DNA of 64,000 bases from Lewinellaceae bacterium (GCA_016711435.1 JADJSY010000016.1:69824-133823); one strand, 5' to 3'. Positions 1 to 10,197 are shown, numbered from the stretch's first letter. The notes: a model not told the origin generated them from the letters alone. Numbers and translations: made by a program.

Positions 1-274
1 GGATGCGCTTTTTGAACTGGCGCCAGTGCGGGAAACCGTTGAATTGGTACTCCCCAAAGGTTTTCAGTTAGCAGAGATGCCGGTCAATCAGCAGTTTTCC
101 AGTCCGTTCGGCGATTACACGCTTTCCTTTGAAAAAACTGCTTCCGGATTGCGAATTCGAAGGGAAGTCGTTTTCCACCAGCGTTTTATCGATCATACAG
201 ATTTCCAGGAATTAAAAAAGTATTACCTGCGTATGCTCGATGCGGATGACTTATTGCTGGCTTTGAAGAAATAA
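1..274 (+). CDS. C-terminal end of a DUF3857/transglutaminase-like protein (5' truncated)
   Basis: The reading frame is open from base 2 to the stop at 274, so only the last 90 or so residues lie in the window; the GTG at 26 is internal. The visible part has a beta-rich pattern (LPKGFQLAEMP, then a YTLSFEKTASGLRIRR strand pair) and an ending of the type FTDFQELKKYYLRMLDADD. This resembles the C-terminal DUF3858 region of DUF3857/transglutaminase-like exported proteins that are common in Bacteroidota. No catalytic part is present here. The family call rests on the tail only. Confidence 0.6.
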   Translation, partial: DALFELAPVRETVELVLPKGFQLAEMPVNQQFSSPFGDYTLSFEKTASGLRIRREVVFHQRFIDHTDFQELKKYYLRMLDADDLLLALKK

Positions 275-443
275 CTTCATCATTTGGTAAAACAGAAGAT
301 AAATAATCCGTTTTTTGCCATCTCCATCTGATTGTATCTATTTTTCATTTGGAATCAAATTTTATTTCTTCTTTTGCAAAGCAAACAAGGTTTGTTACTA
401 ATCATTTTTTGAAATTTTTTTCTGAAAATAAGACCTCTTCCGT

Positions 444-3260
444 ATGAAAAAAATGTACAAATTTTTGACTTTCAATATTTTGTGTATTCTCTACTTAGGT
501 GTGACTTCCCTGAGCGCTCAAATAACGCTAAAAGGAAAAGTGATAGATGCCGAAAGTGGTGAAGACCTCATTGGAGCGGCTATTGCCGTCATCAGCGGAG
601 GAGCAGGCGGGGCAGTGACCAACTATGAAGGCGAATTTAGCCTGAAAGTAGATGTGTTTCCGGCTACCCTGCGGATTTCGTATACCGGTTATGCTACGCA
701 GGAATTGAACGTGAGCAATGCTGATCGTGTCAATGTGCGTATGAGCGCCAGCTCCATCATCATCACAGAAGCCGTGGTGCGGGGGCAACGCATCGACGAC
801 AAACAAAAAGCCGCGCCCCTGACGGTTGAAAACCTCGACGCCATCGCCATCAAAGAAACGGCGGCGGTGAGTTTTTACAACGGCCTGGGCAACCTGAAAG
901 GCGTCGACATGACGACCGCCAGTCTGGGTTTTACCGTTATCAATATGCGGGGTTTCAACTCCACCAGCCCGGTACGTTCCCTGCAAATCATCGACGGGGT
1001 AGACAACCAGGCGCCGGGCCTGAACTTTTCCCTGGGCAATTTCCTGGGCTCCAGCGAACTGGATGTCAACAAAGTAGACCTCGTTGTCGGCGCCAGTTCG
1101 GCATTTTACGGCCCCAACGCTTTCAACGGCGTCATTTCGATGGAGTCCAAAAATCCGTTCGTCCACCGCGGGCTCTCGGTTTCACTCAAAACCGGTGAGC
1201 GCAACCTGCTGGAAGGCGCATTCCGGTACGCAGATGCCATCAAAAACAAAGCGGGACACCCCGTTTTTGCCTATAAATTCAACCTGTTTGCCCTGCGCGC
1301 TGATGACTGGGTAGCCGACAATTACGACCCTATCACAGAGGCGGAAGGCAATCAGGTATTTTCGGTTGCCGGTCAAAACCCCGGAGGCTGGAATGCCGTC
1401 AATATATACGGGGACGAGTATGCCGGCAGGTTTGTGTCTACTTATGATGCCCGCGCGGGATTGAACAATTTTCACCGCCAGGGATACAAAGAAGTGGATG
1501 TGGTGGATTACGATACCAAAAACGTGAAAGCGGGCGTTGCGTTTCATTTTCGCCTGAATCCGGCTAAAGAGTTCGATTCGCCCGAACTCATTGTGGCTTC
1601 CAATTACGGCACGGGTACTACGGTGTACCAGGGAGATAACCGCTTCAGTCTGAGGGGAATACAATTCTACCAGAACAGGATCGAGCTGCGTCAGAAAGAC
1701 AAGTTTTTTGTTCGTTTGTACTCCACCAATGAAGATGCAGGCCGCTCTTACGACCCGTATTTCACGTCGCTCAAAATGCTGGAAGCATCCAAAACCAACC
1801 AGCAATGGCAGCAGGATTATGAATTTTGGTGGGTACGCAACGACCTCGGCAATGTGTTTAATAAAATGAAAGCGGCAGGTTACGGCCCGCCGGATAATTT
1901 TGAGGCCTTGCTGCAATGGCAACAGGACAACGCCGCTACCTTAACCGGTTACCACCAGCAGGCGCAGGCGCACGCCAACTTAGCCAATTCGGTCAGTAAT
2001 ACGGTGGCGTTTTTTGAACCCGGGACGGCCCGTTACGATTCTCTTTTTGATGCGATTACGAGTCGTAAAAACAACAGCCGGGAAAATGGAACACTTTTTT
2101 ATGATAAATCGGCTTTGTACCATGCGCACGGCGAATACCGTTTCAAAACCAAATTCCTGAACGAATGGGTGGTAGGTTCCAATGTGCGTTTATACCGACC
2201 CAATTCGGATGGCACTATTTTCAGCGATTCCCTCGGTACCCGCATCAAAAATTCGGAGTGGGGCGCTTATACCGGCGCGGACAAACAGGTCGGCAATTTT
2301 AAGTTTTCGGCGACCATACGGGTGGATAAAAACCAGAATTTCGACTACCTGGCTACGCCGGCGGCATCTATCGTCTGGACGCCCCGCGAAAACAATTACC
2401 TGCGGGTTTCTTTCTCTTCAGCCATTCGCAACCCGACCCTGACCGACCAATACCTCAACCTGCGCGTCGGTCCCGCTACCCTGATCGGCAACCTGAATGG
2501 ATTTGACAGCCTGATCACGCTGGAGTCGTTCAACCAGTATCGCAACAACACGACCGTACCGCTGGATTACCTGAATATTGATCCGATCCGTCCGGAAAAA
2601 GTAAAAACCTTCGAGCTGGGCTACCGCACCACACTGTTTAAACGTATTTACGTGGACGCCGGCTATTACTACAATATTTACGACGACTTTATCGGGTACA
2701 ACATCGGGCTGACGCTTCCATTCGAACGTATCCTGCTTTTCCCGCCGGACACCTATATCAGTTTTCCGGTATTTGAAAAATTAAAGGTGTACCGCGTGGC
2801 CTCCAATGCCTCGCAAAGGGTTACTTCTCAGGGCATTGCCATCGGGCTGAATTATTATTTCCTCAATTACTTTATGGTGCAGGGAAATTACAGCTGGAAT
2901 AAACTCAATACGGCAGACACCGATCCGATTGTACCTGCCTTTAACACACCTGAACATAAATTCAACCTCGGATTCTCCGGCCGAGACATCAAGACCTGGG
3001 GGAGGAATACGTTCGGCTTCAATATCAATTACAAGTGGATTGACAACTTCACTTTTGAAGGTTCGCCGCAGTTTACCGGACTCATTCCATCCTATGAATT
3101 GCTGGATGCCCAAGTCAATATGAATTTTCCAAAAATACATTCCACGATTAAACTGGGTGCATCAAATTTGCTCAATAACAAACAATTTCAGACTTATGGT
3201 GGCCCGCGTATCGGTCGAATGGCTTACCTTTCGCTGGTATATGATTTCCGAAAAAAATAG
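444..3260 (+). CDS. TonB-dependent outer-membrane receptor
   Basis: A 938-residue outer-membrane active transporter. Residues 1-25 are a signal peptide ending SLSAQ. Residues about 27-105 form a carboxypeptidase-regulatory-like domain (LKGKVIDAESGEDLIGA...TNYEGEF...SYTGYATQEL) usual in Bacteroidota receptors. A plug follows at about 120-235, with NMRGFNSTSPVRSLQIIDG and a VDLVVGASSAFYGPNAFNGVI stretch. The rest is a beta-barrel rich in aromatic strands, ending in YLSLVYDFRKK with a terminal aromatic. It has no SusD neighbour, so a glycan-importing SusCD pair is not supported; the substrate is unknown. The start ATG follows an AT-rich 170-nt gap with no clear SD, as is normal in this phylum. 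Confidence 0.93.
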   Translation: MKKMYKFLTFNILCILYLGVTSLSAQITLKGKVIDAESGEDLIGAAIAVISGGAGGAVTNYEGEFSLKVDVFPATLRISYTGYATQELNVSNADRVNVRMSASSIIITEAVVRGQRIDDKQKAAPLTVENLDAIAIKETAAVSFYNGLGNLKGVDMTTASLGFTVINMRGFNSTSPVRSLQIIDGVDNQAPGLNFSLGNFLGSSELDVNKVDLVVGASSAFYGPNAFNGVISMESKNPFVHRGLSVSLKTGERNLLEGAFRYADAIKNKAGHPVFAYKFNLFALRADDWVADNYDPITEAEGNQVFSVAGQNPGGWNAVNIYGDEYAGRFVSTYDARAGLNNFHRQGYKEVDVVDYDTKNVKAGVAFHFRLNPAKEFDSPELIVASNYGTGTTVYQGDNRFSLRGIQFYQNRIELRQKDKFFVRLYSTNEDAGRSYDPYFTSLKMLEASKTNQQWQQDYEFWWVRNDLGNVFNKMKAAGYGPPDNFEALLQWQQDNAATLTGYHQQAQAHANLANSVSNTVAFFEPGTARYDSLFDAITSRKNNSRENGTLFYDKSALYHAHGEYRFKTKFLNEWVVGSNVRLYRPNSDGTIFSDSLGTRIKNSEWGAYTGADKQVGNFKFSATIRVDKNQNFDYLATPAASIVWTPRENNYLRVSFSSAIRNPTLTDQYLNLRVGPATLIGNLNGFDSLITLESFNQYRNNTTVPLDYLNIDPIRPEKVKTFELGYRTTLFKRIYVDAGYYYNIYDDFIGYNIGLTLPFERILLFPPDTYISFPVFEKLKVYRVASNASQRVTSQGIAIGLNYYFLNYFMVQGNYSWNKLNTADTDPIVPAFNTPEHKFNLGFSGRDIKTWGRNTFGFNINYKWIDNFTFEGSPQFTGLIPSYELLDAQVNMNFPKIHSTIKLGASNLLNNKQFQTYGGPRIGRMAYLSLVYDFRKK

Positions 3261-3397
3261 ACGTTTCCCGACGTAAGGGGCTGGATTTTAAAAGGATGCC
3301 ATATTCATTTCCTATTTTTGAAGTGATATTCATGGTAGCGAGATTCGACGCCTTTACTATTTCATTCATTTAATTAACCTGCTAAACTTTTTTAACC

Positions 3398-4947
3398 ATG
3401 CAATTAGCAAAATTACCCATCCTTATCCTCCTGTTGTTAGCCTTTGGAGCGAGGGTAACGGCCCAGGATCGTTATCTGGAACCCGTGTTTTCCCAAGCCA
3501 GCAAAACGTCAGTATTTTACGGCTCTAACTTTACTTTTTTACCACTGCTGCAAGGCGGCCATTTCAAATGTCAGCCACTACAGATGGAAGTGTACCGCCC
3601 CGTTGGAGATACTGAAACAGCCCGCCCGCTGATCATCTACCTGCATACCGGCAACTTTTTCCCTTATCCTGCGAATGGTTCCTGCGGCGGTTTGCTGACC
3701 GACTCTGCCAACGTTGCATTTGCACACGTCTGGCTCAAATGGGTTATGTCGTGGCGGTTGCAGATTACCGTCTCGGCTGGAATCCGTTTTCCGACCAGGA
3801 ATTGATCCGCCGTTTTACCCTGATCAATGCCGCTTACCGCGGTGTGCAGGATGTGCGCACGTGCATTCGGTACTTCCGCAAAAACGTCGCCGAAGGAGGT
3901 AATGAATTTGGTATAGACCCAGACAAAATTGTCGTTTGGGGACAAGGCACCGGTGGCTATTTGTCCTTGGCTACTGCCTATCTGGATAATTTCGGTGAAA
4001 TCTACACCACTGCCGACCCGAATAAGTTTAAGTTGCCGGTTCCGGGTATCGGTTTTATACCGATGGTGCAGGAGAATTACAATGGCGACGTATTCGGTGT
4101 TCAAGCCGCTCCGGGTGTCGTAGATGCTACCTATAATGCCATTTCAGGATTCCCGCTCGGCGATACCATGTATGTACAGAATCACCCGGGGTATAGCTCA
4201 GACTTCCATTTGGCGGTCAATATGGGCGGCGCTTTGGGCGATAGTTCCTGGATGGATGCAGGCGATGTTCCGCTTATTTCTTACCACGTTCCGTCCGACT
4301 TTTTCGCGCCTTGCGAAACGGGTATTTTGAACGTACCTACCCTGACGGGACCTCAGCCTGTTGTGGAAGTTTCCAGTTCCTGCGATATGCAGGATATTGC
4401 TGCGGAACTGAATCTGAACGATATTTTTGAAACGATTCCGGATGGATTCGATCCTTATGGAGAACTTTCTATCAGCAGTAAAAACGGTTTTTATCCGTTT
4501 GTTGGAACTCCTGATAATACTTCCTCTCCCTGGGAGTGGACGCCATCCGGTTACAGCCCAGCGCCTGCCGCAACTGCCGACTGTAATCAGGACGGCGCTG
4601 TAGCGCACGCGTACATCGATACGATCATCGGCTACTTCGCTCCACGTGCCTGCGTTACGCTCGGACTGGGTTGTAACTTTGTAAAAACCAAGGAGTTAAG
4701 CGATCTGGAACTGGGTCTGCAGGTTTCACCTGTACCATCTTCGGATGCCGTAACGTTCCAAACCAAAGAAACGCCTATCCGTCAGATCTATGTATATGAC
4801 CTGAGCGGCCGTTTGGTAAAAGCGCACACCGGCATTAACAGCACCGTATTCCAGATGCAGCGCAACAGCCTCACCAATGGCATGTACATCGCTGAACTGC
4901 GATTTGACGGCGGTTTTGTGAAACGGAAAATTGTGTTTAATAACTAG
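3398..4947 (+). CDS. Secreted alpha/beta-hydrolase-like protein with T9SS sorting domain, split by a one-base deletion
   Basis: Two overlapping frames read as one 516-aa protein if one base is missing near 3727-3733. The first frame gives a signal peptide (ending RVTAQD) and RPLIIYLHTGNFF. The second continues LAQMGYVVAVADYRLGW, a carboxylesterase/type-B lipase pattern. The nucleophile elbow reads WGQGTGG, where relatives have G-D/E-S-A-G-G, so the catalytic Ser is replaced by Gly in this sequence. A later AHAYIDTI could carry a His. The C-terminal 80 residues are a T9SS type A sorting domain (VSPVPSSDAVTF, YDLSGRLVK, LTNGMYIAELRFDGG). It is exported and probably surface-attached or released. 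Because the Ser is missing, hydrolase activity should not be assumed. Confidence 0.82.
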
Positions 4948-4961
4948 GAATTACCGTTTGT

Positions 4962-5012
4962 AAGTAGTTATTCGTTATTAGTTATTGGTTATTTGTGCTG
5001 ATAATCAAGCAT
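4962..5012. repeat. Family SR5 repeat (TAGTTATTGGTTAT / ATAATCAAGCATTT)
   Basis: The words GTTATTAGTTATTGGTTAT and TGATAATCAAGCATTT occur here and again near 54083-54140, and in reverse complement at 60640-60697. A shorter reverse copy is at 37434-37473. The copies are all intergenic and AT-rich. Confidence 0.75.
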
Positions 5013-5066
5013 TTAAAATCAACTTAAACTAATCCCAACGACTTACTTGGAAATAAACGATTGATG

Positions 5067-5108
5067 ATCCCGAATTTTTCAGCAATGAAAAATTCGGGAT
5101 TTTTATTT
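5067..5108 (+). terminator. Rho-independent terminator after the hydrolase-like gene
   Basis: A perfect 15-bp stem (ATCCCGAATTTTTCA, 5067-5081, with its complement 5086-5100) is closed by a GCAA tetraloop. It is followed by TTTTATTTG. Confidence 0.85.
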
Positions 5109-5272
5109 GAGGTAAATGCGGGTTGGCGTTGTGAATTTGCGAAAAACTTCCGAAAGTTTTAAACTTGGAAGTTTGCAGAAAAACCAGGTAAATTTGGCGC
5201 TTATTCGCCGACCTTGAACAACCATTAAAATCCCCCTTTGAATCATAGCCATAACTTGCGACATTTGACCCC

Positions 5273-6325
5273 ATGAATCGCCTTTTTTTCTTATTATGCA
5301 CAACGCTACTTGTTCTGCATCCCGGTTGCCGGCAAACGTCGAAGCGCTCGGTTGCGCCCGCGTTTTACCACTGGCAAACCACCCTCGACATCACGCAGAC
5401 AGAAAGCGATTACCTCGACTCCATCGGATGTAAAAAACTGTATGTCAAAATATTAGATATTGGCGTTAATGATGTTTCTGGAGCCATAGAACCTTTTTCC
5501 CGCCTGGAAAAAAAAGACACGACAGGCCTTAGTAAGTGGGAAATAACGCCCGCTATTTTTATTACCAACGCTGTTTTTAAAAACATCAGCGCTGAAAAAA
5601 CGGATTGGCTGGTCGGTAAAATTGTGGAAACCTGCAAGGCTTCTTCATTGCAGCCTTTTCGGGAATTACAATTCGACTGCGACTGGACGGCATCCACCCG
5701 ACAGGCGTTTTTTCTATTTCTGAAAAAAATGAAGCAGGCGCTCCCCGATACCCGGTTGAGCGCTACCATTCGCCTGCACCAGTACAAATTTCCCGATAAA
5801 ACAGGTGTGCCGCCCGTGTCGCGCGGCATGCTGATGTTTTACAATACCGGCGACATCGAATCGGAAGAAACGGTCAATTCGATCATCAATCTGCAAGACG
5901 CGACCAAATACGTGCAGGGCGCTCCCGCCAGGTATCCGATTCCGCTCGATCTGGCCTTGCCTGTGTTTTCCTGGACATTAGTTTTCCGCGAAGGCGCGTT
6001 CTGGAAAATTATCAACGGCGTACCGGCGGATGTGGGCGATACGACACGTTTTACAGGGATGTCGCCCGATGGTTCGCATTTTGAAGTCAGAAAAGCCACT
6101 TTCCTTTCCGGCCATTATCTTCGCCCCGGCGACCGCTTGCGCGTGGAGGCGGTATCGCCCGGCTTGTTGCTGGAAACAGCCCAATTGGCCGCTCAGGTAG
6201 ATCTGGCCGAACATGTCACTGCTCGGCGTTCGGCCCACCTGCTCCGGCAGAGGCGCCGTCGGGCGCCTGCACGCCGGAAGGAAAAACATTTTACGGCTAC
6301 ACTTTTTTGCATCCCGATATTTTGA
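5273..6325 (+). CDS. Unrecognised exported lipoprotein; C-terminus probably disturbed
   Basis: The frame gives 350 residues starting MNRLFFLLCTTLLVLHPGC, a signal peptide with a plausible lipobox Cys at residue 19. The middle has FRELQFDCDWT, LSATIRLHQ, GMLMFYN and LALPVFSW. This alternation of buried strands and acidic loops recalls a TIM-barrel hydrolase, but I cannot assign a family. The sequence looks natural to about LAAQVDLAEHV (near 6215). The final 45 residues are Arg-rich and overlap another frame that encodes the next protein, so they are probably out-of-frame read-through. An alternative end is the TAG at 6198 in another frame. It precedes the gene at 6307 on the same strand, and the two probably form an operon. 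Confidence 0.7.
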   Translation: MNRLFFLLCTTLLVLHPGCRQTSKRSVAPAFYHWQTTLDITQTESDYLDSIGCKKLYVKILDIGVNDVSGAIEPFSRLEKKDTTGLSKWEITPAIFITNAVFKNISAEKTDWLVGKIVETCKASSLQPFRELQFDCDWTASTRQAFFLFLKKMKQALPDTRLSATIRLHQYKFPDKTGVPPVSRGMLMFYNTGDIESEETVNSIINLQDATKYVQGAPARYPIPLDLALPVFSWTLVFREGAFWKIINGVPADVGDTTRFTGMSPDGSHFEVRKATFLSGHYLRPGDRLRVEAVSPGLLLETAQLAAQVDLAEHVTARRSAHLLRQRRRRAPARRKEKHFTATLFCIPIF

Positions 6326-8508
6326 CAAAAAAGGAGGTTTTTGCGCCTTATTTTTTGAAATGGGACGATTATTACGACCGCTATTATTTTAACCGGGATG
6401 TACAGAAAGAGGAAAATATTGAAGAATGGAAAGGCCGTTTTTGCAATTTTGCCTCCGACGCCGACATAGAATTTGTGGTGTATCAATCGGATATCAATGA
6501 CCTGGCCGGTTTGTACAACGCTACATCGGACCCCGATAAAAAAACGCCGCTTCCGTATCGCCTCGGCGGCAATAAATTTGCGGAAGTCATCGCCTTCAAC
6601 AGTTGTATCGAGCCGGTTTCCTACCTCATGTTTGCCAAAAAATGCGAGCCTTATGTCGTCGCACAAGGCGATGGCTGGACGACTGCTGATCGCGATACGG
6701 CTTCCATGTATCTGTTGATCCGGGAGGGAATCGGGCGGTTCCGGGATACGGAATCGCATTTTATCAAATTGCGCTATGCCTACCAGATTGTACGGCTGGC
6801 GCATTACCTGCAGGATTGGCAATACACGGTGGAATTATACAACTACCTGATGCCCAAGGTAGACCGGAAGCGTTACAGCATCATGTATTACTGGACGCTG
6901 GGGCATCTGGCCGGGGCTTTACAACGCATGGGGAAATACCCCGAAGCCGCCTACCGGTACTCCCTGATTTTTCGCAACTGTCCTTCCAAACGCACGCAGG
7001 CATACCGCAGTTTTTTGATTCGCAATGACAAAGACTGGGAACAAACGCTGAAAATGTGTACCTCGGATGCGGAAAAAAGTACGCTTTACTTGTTGCGGGC
7101 GGGCGGTTCGCACACTTTTGCCGTGCAGGATATGCAAATGGTTCAAAACCTGGATGAAGGCAATCCGCAACTCGACCTGCTGCTTATCAGCGATGTGCAG
7201 GAACTGGAAAAAATATACCTCCGCACCTGGGTGACCGACCGGAAACTGGGCAATGCGCAAGGCGCCATCAAACGGGAAGCAGCCGCCAAACACCTGATGG
7301 AATTGCAAAAATTTGTGCGGGCCACCGTACGGGAAAAAAAGGCACGCAACCTCAAACTCTGGCGCGCTATGGATGGTTACCTGGAATTACTGGCCGGTGA
7401 CCGGTATGCTGCAAAAAACACCTGGGACCGGCTCGAAAATGACCTCGACAGCGATGATTACGATGCAAAACTGCTCCAGCAAATCGAAATTTGGCGCTGC
7501 CTGCTGGAAATTCTGAACCTCGATCCCAACTCCAAGAATACGGATAACCTGGCCTTCCGGATTCGCAGTTACGATGCTTTTGAAAAGAATCCATATTTTG
7601 AACCTTTTCTACAAGATTGGTTATCAGCAGGTTATGCAGCAAGTAAACGCCCCGGAAAAGCAATTCTGGTAGCCTATCCGCCCTCGGCATTAGGCTACAA
7701 TCCCAGCCTCGAAATATTAGACGACCTGTTGGTGCTGCTCGATGAGGACGATCCTATTTTGCTGGAACGCACCATGCAGTTGGATACCAACCCGGAGCGC
7801 ATCCGGGCGCAATTGCTGGAACGAAAAGGCGCTTATCTGTTGAGTATCGGTCAACCCGAAGCGGCCCTGGCGGTTATGCAGAAAATAATCCCCTCGGAAG
7901 CGGCCCGGCTCACTAAATTCAGTCCTTTCCGGGATAAAGTCGGTGAAAGAATACACCGGCAGGTGGGGGATTCGATCCAACTCACCCGGCGCGGCATCGC
8001 TCAAAGGATTGTCAACCTGGAATTCCAGGCAAAAGCCGCTCTGGCCACCAACGATCCCAATGCCTCCCGCTATTTGTACCAGATCGGGGTCGCCTATTAC
8101 AATATGTCTTACTTCGGTTACGAATGGGAGGTAACGGACTATTACAGAAGTGGTTACAACCAGATGCGCCTGGCGCAGGGGCCGCTGTTTTCGATGCCCG
8201 GCACACCTGATGGCAATCGTGAAAATACAGATGTCAGCCTTGCGCTGAGTTATTTTGAACGGGCGCTTGTCACCACCCAGGATGCTGAAGTTGCCGCCCG
8301 CGCAGCATTTATGGCCGCCCGCTGCCAGCAAAAACAATACTTCTGCGACAAAGACAGCCGCTACCGACCTGGCAGTCAACTGATTCCGACCTTGCCCGAT
8401 CAGTACTTTGGCTACTACAGCCTGCTGCTTACACAGTATTCCAAAACCAAATTTTACGAGGGTATTATTAAGGAATGCAAATGGCTGGAAGCGTATGCGC
8501 GGCGTTGA
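6307..8508 (+). CDS. Large unrecognised protein, alpha-helical repeat type; true N-terminus uncertain
   Basis: From a TTG at 6307 the frame gives 733 residues. The same frame is open upstream and encodes CTPEGKTFYGYTF just before it, which reads smoothly into HPDILTKKEVFAPYF, so the real protein begins earlier. No in-frame start exists there. An ATG at 6213 lies in another frame. The protein is helix-rich with TPR-like units (MGKYPEAAYRYSLIFRNCP, GQPEAALAVMQKI, ALSYFERALVTTQDAEVAARAAFMAARC). The Cys in SGACTPEG could be a lipidation site if a signal peptide is restored. It partners the lipoprotein upstream. Function is unknown; an envelope-associated role is inferred from the neighbour only. 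Confidence 0.75.
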   Translation: MHPDILTKKEVFAPYFLKWDDYYDRYYFNRDVQKEENIEEWKGRFCNFASDADIEFVVYQSDINDLAGLYNATSDPDKKTPLPYRLGGNKFAEVIAFNSCIEPVSYLMFAKKCEPYVVAQGDGWTTADRDTASMYLLIREGIGRFRDTESHFIKLRYAYQIVRLAHYLQDWQYTVELYNYLMPKVDRKRYSIMYYWTLGHLAGALQRMGKYPEAAYRYSLIFRNCPSKRTQAYRSFLIRNDKDWEQTLKMCTSDAEKSTLYLLRAGGSHTFAVQDMQMVQNLDEGNPQLDLLLISDVQELEKIYLRTWVTDRKLGNAQGAIKREAAAKHLMELQKFVRATVREKKARNLKLWRAMDGYLELLAGDRYAAKNTWDRLENDLDSDDYDAKLLQQIEIWRCLLEILNLDPNSKNTDNLAFRIRSYDAFEKNPYFEPFLQDWLSAGYAASKRPGKAILVAYPPSALGYNPSLEILDDLLVLLDEDDPILLERTMQLDTNPERIRAQLLERKGAYLLSIGQPEAALAVMQKIIPSEAARLTKFSPFRDKVGERIHRQVGDSIQLTRRGIAQRIVNLEFQAKAALATNDPNASRYLYQIGVAYYNMSYFGYEWEVTDYYRSGYNQMRLAQGPLFSMPGTPDGNRENTDVSLALSYFERALVTTQDAEVAARAAFMAARCQQKQYFCDKDSRYRPGSQLIPTLPDQYFGYYSLLLTQYSKTKFYEGIIKECKWLEAYARR

Positions 8509-8625
8509 CATAGTTTCCCAGCCTTTTTTCGTTTTTTTTCATCGTTTTTCCGCACCTTTGCGCCGCTTTTTTTAGAGGTGAAAGACGCCATTCTTTGGAT
8601 TCACGACCGAAGGCTGGCATCTCTC

Positions 8626-8654
8626 ACGTCTCACGTCTCACCTCTCACGTCTAT
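8626..8654. repeat. Short tandem CTCACGT/CTCACCT array ahead of glyQS
   Basis: Four copies of a 7-bp word (CTCACGT, CTCACGT, CTCACCT, CTCACGT) end 8 nt before the glyQS ATG. The same heptamer forms the arms of family SR1 at 38160, 41450, 49855 and 20455. Confidence 0.8.
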
Positions 8655-8661
8655 TAATAGA

Positions 8662-10197
8662 ATGTCTGAAGATTTATTTAAACGGCTTGTTTCGCATTGT
8701 AAGGAATACGGATTTATTTACCCTTCCTCGGAAGTGTATGAAGGACTGAACGGCGTGTACGACTACGGCCCGATGGGCGTGGAGTTGAAAAACAACATCA
8801 AGGAATACTGGTGGAAAGCCATGGTGCAGATGCACGACAACATCGTCGGGCTGGATTCCGCTATTTTTATGCACCCTAAAATCTGGAAAGCATCCGGCCA
8901 CGTCGATGCGTTCAACGACCCTTTGGTGGACAACAAAGACTCCAAAAAACGTTTCCGCGCCGACGTTCTGATCGAAACGGAAATTGATAAAATGCTGGCC
9001 AAAGCCGACAAGGAAGTGGAAAAGGCGGCCAAACGTTTCGGCGAAACTTTCGACGAAAAAATGTACCGGGAAACCAATCCCCGGGTCATGGAATACATCC
9101 AAAAGGCGGAAGCGACCGAAAAACGCCTCGCCAATGCCCTGAAATTGGGCGATATGGCCGACCTGAAAGCCCTGATCGAAGAACTGGAAATCACGGAACC
9201 CGACACAGGCTCGCGCAACTGGACGGAAGTGCGGCAGTTCAACCTGATGTTCTCCACCCAGATGTCGAACACCGGCGACGACGGCAAACTGTACCTGCGC
9301 CCGGAAACGGCCCAGGGCATTTTTGTCAATTTCCTGAACGTGCAAAAAACCACCCGCCAGAAAATACCGTTCGGCATCGCCCAGATCGGCAAGGCCTTCC
9401 GCAACGAGATCGTGGCGCGGCAGTTCATTTTCCGGATGCGCGAATTCGAGCAAATGGAAATGCAATATTTCGTGCGCCCCGGCACCGAAATGGAATGGTA
9501 CGCCTACTGGAAAGAAAAACGGATGGCCTGGCACCGCGCCGTGACGCCTGCCGAAAAACTGCGCTTCAAAGACCACGACAACCTGGCGCACTACGCCAAT
9601 GCCGCTGTCGACGTGCAATTCGAGTTTCCATTCGGTTTCAAGGAACTGGAAGGTATCCACTCCCGCACCGATTTCGACCTCAGCAGCCACTCGGAATTGT
9701 CCGGCAAAAAAATGCAGTATTTCGATCCGGAGCTCAACGAGCACTACACACCCTATGTGGTGGAAACTTCCGTCGGCTGCGACCGGATGTTCCTGACCGT
9801 ACTCAGCAATGCCTTGGTGGACGAAACGGTTCCCGACGCCAAAGGTGAAGACAGCACACGCACCGTGTTGCGCATCGCTCCGGCGCTCGCTCCAGTCAAA
9901 TGTGCCGTGCTACCGCTCTTGCGCAACAACGAAGAATTGGTCGGCAAAGCCCGCGAGGTGTACGACAGCATCAAACTGCACTTCCTCTGCCAGTACGATG
10001 AAAAAGACGCCGTAGGCCGCCGCTACCGCCGCCAGGACGCCATCGGTACGCCGTACTGTGTCACCATCGACCACGAAACGCTGGAAAACGGAACGGTGAC
10101 CATCCGGGAACGCGATTCCATGCAGCAGGAGCGGATAGCGATTGCGGATATTGCACGGATTGTCAGCGAGAAAGTGGATATGGCGAAGATATTGTAA
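8662..10197 (+). CDS. glyQS: Glycyl-tRNA synthetase, single-chain (alpha2) type
   Basis: Charges tRNA-Gly with glycine. The start is set at the ATG of MSEDLFKRLVSHCKEYGF, because the 28 residues that could be added upstream are encoded by a CTCACGT tandem repeat and are not conserved-looking. The resulting 511 aa is the usual length. Class II motifs are visible: YDYGPMGVELKNN near the N-terminus, motif 2 with LRPETAQGIFVNF and GKAFRNEI, and motif 3-type text around VVETSVGCDRMFL. The C-terminal anticodon-binding domain follows (APVKCAVLPLLRNNEELVGKA). A charged insertion (KADKEVEKAAKRFGETFDEK) lies between motifs 1 and 2. The gene stands alone, and its stop codon is immediately followed by a 19-bp palindrome. 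Confidence 0.97.
   Translation: MSEDLFKRLVSHCKEYGFIYPSSEVYEGLNGVYDYGPMGVELKNNIKEYWWKAMVQMHDNIVGLDSAIFMHPKIWKASGHVDAFNDPLVDNKDSKKRFRADVLIETEIDKMLAKADKEVEKAAKRFGETFDEKMYRETNPRVMEYIQKAEATEKRLANALKLGDMADLKALIEELEITEPDTGSRNWTEVRQFNLMFSTQMSNTGDDGKLYLRPETAQGIFVNFLNVQKTTRQKIPFGIAQIGKAFRNEIVARQFIFRMREFEQMEMQYFVRPGTEMEWYAYWKEKRMAWHRAVTPAEKLRFKDHDNLAHYANAAVDVQFEFPFGFKELEGIHSRTDFDLSSHSELSGKKMQYFDPELNEHYTPYVVETSVGCDRMFLTVLSNALVDETVPDAKGEDSTRTVLRIAPALAPVKCAVLPLLRNNEELVGKAREVYDSIKLHFLCQYDEKDAVGRRYRRQDAIGTPYCVTIDHETLENGTVTIRERDSMQQERIAIADIARIVSEKVDMAKIL

Noticed and set aside
8674..9744. Long minus-strand ORF opposite glyQS
   Set aside because: It is the complement of a clear, motif-complete glyQS gene. Its translation is His/Phe-rich without family motifs and arises from codon bias of the sense gene.
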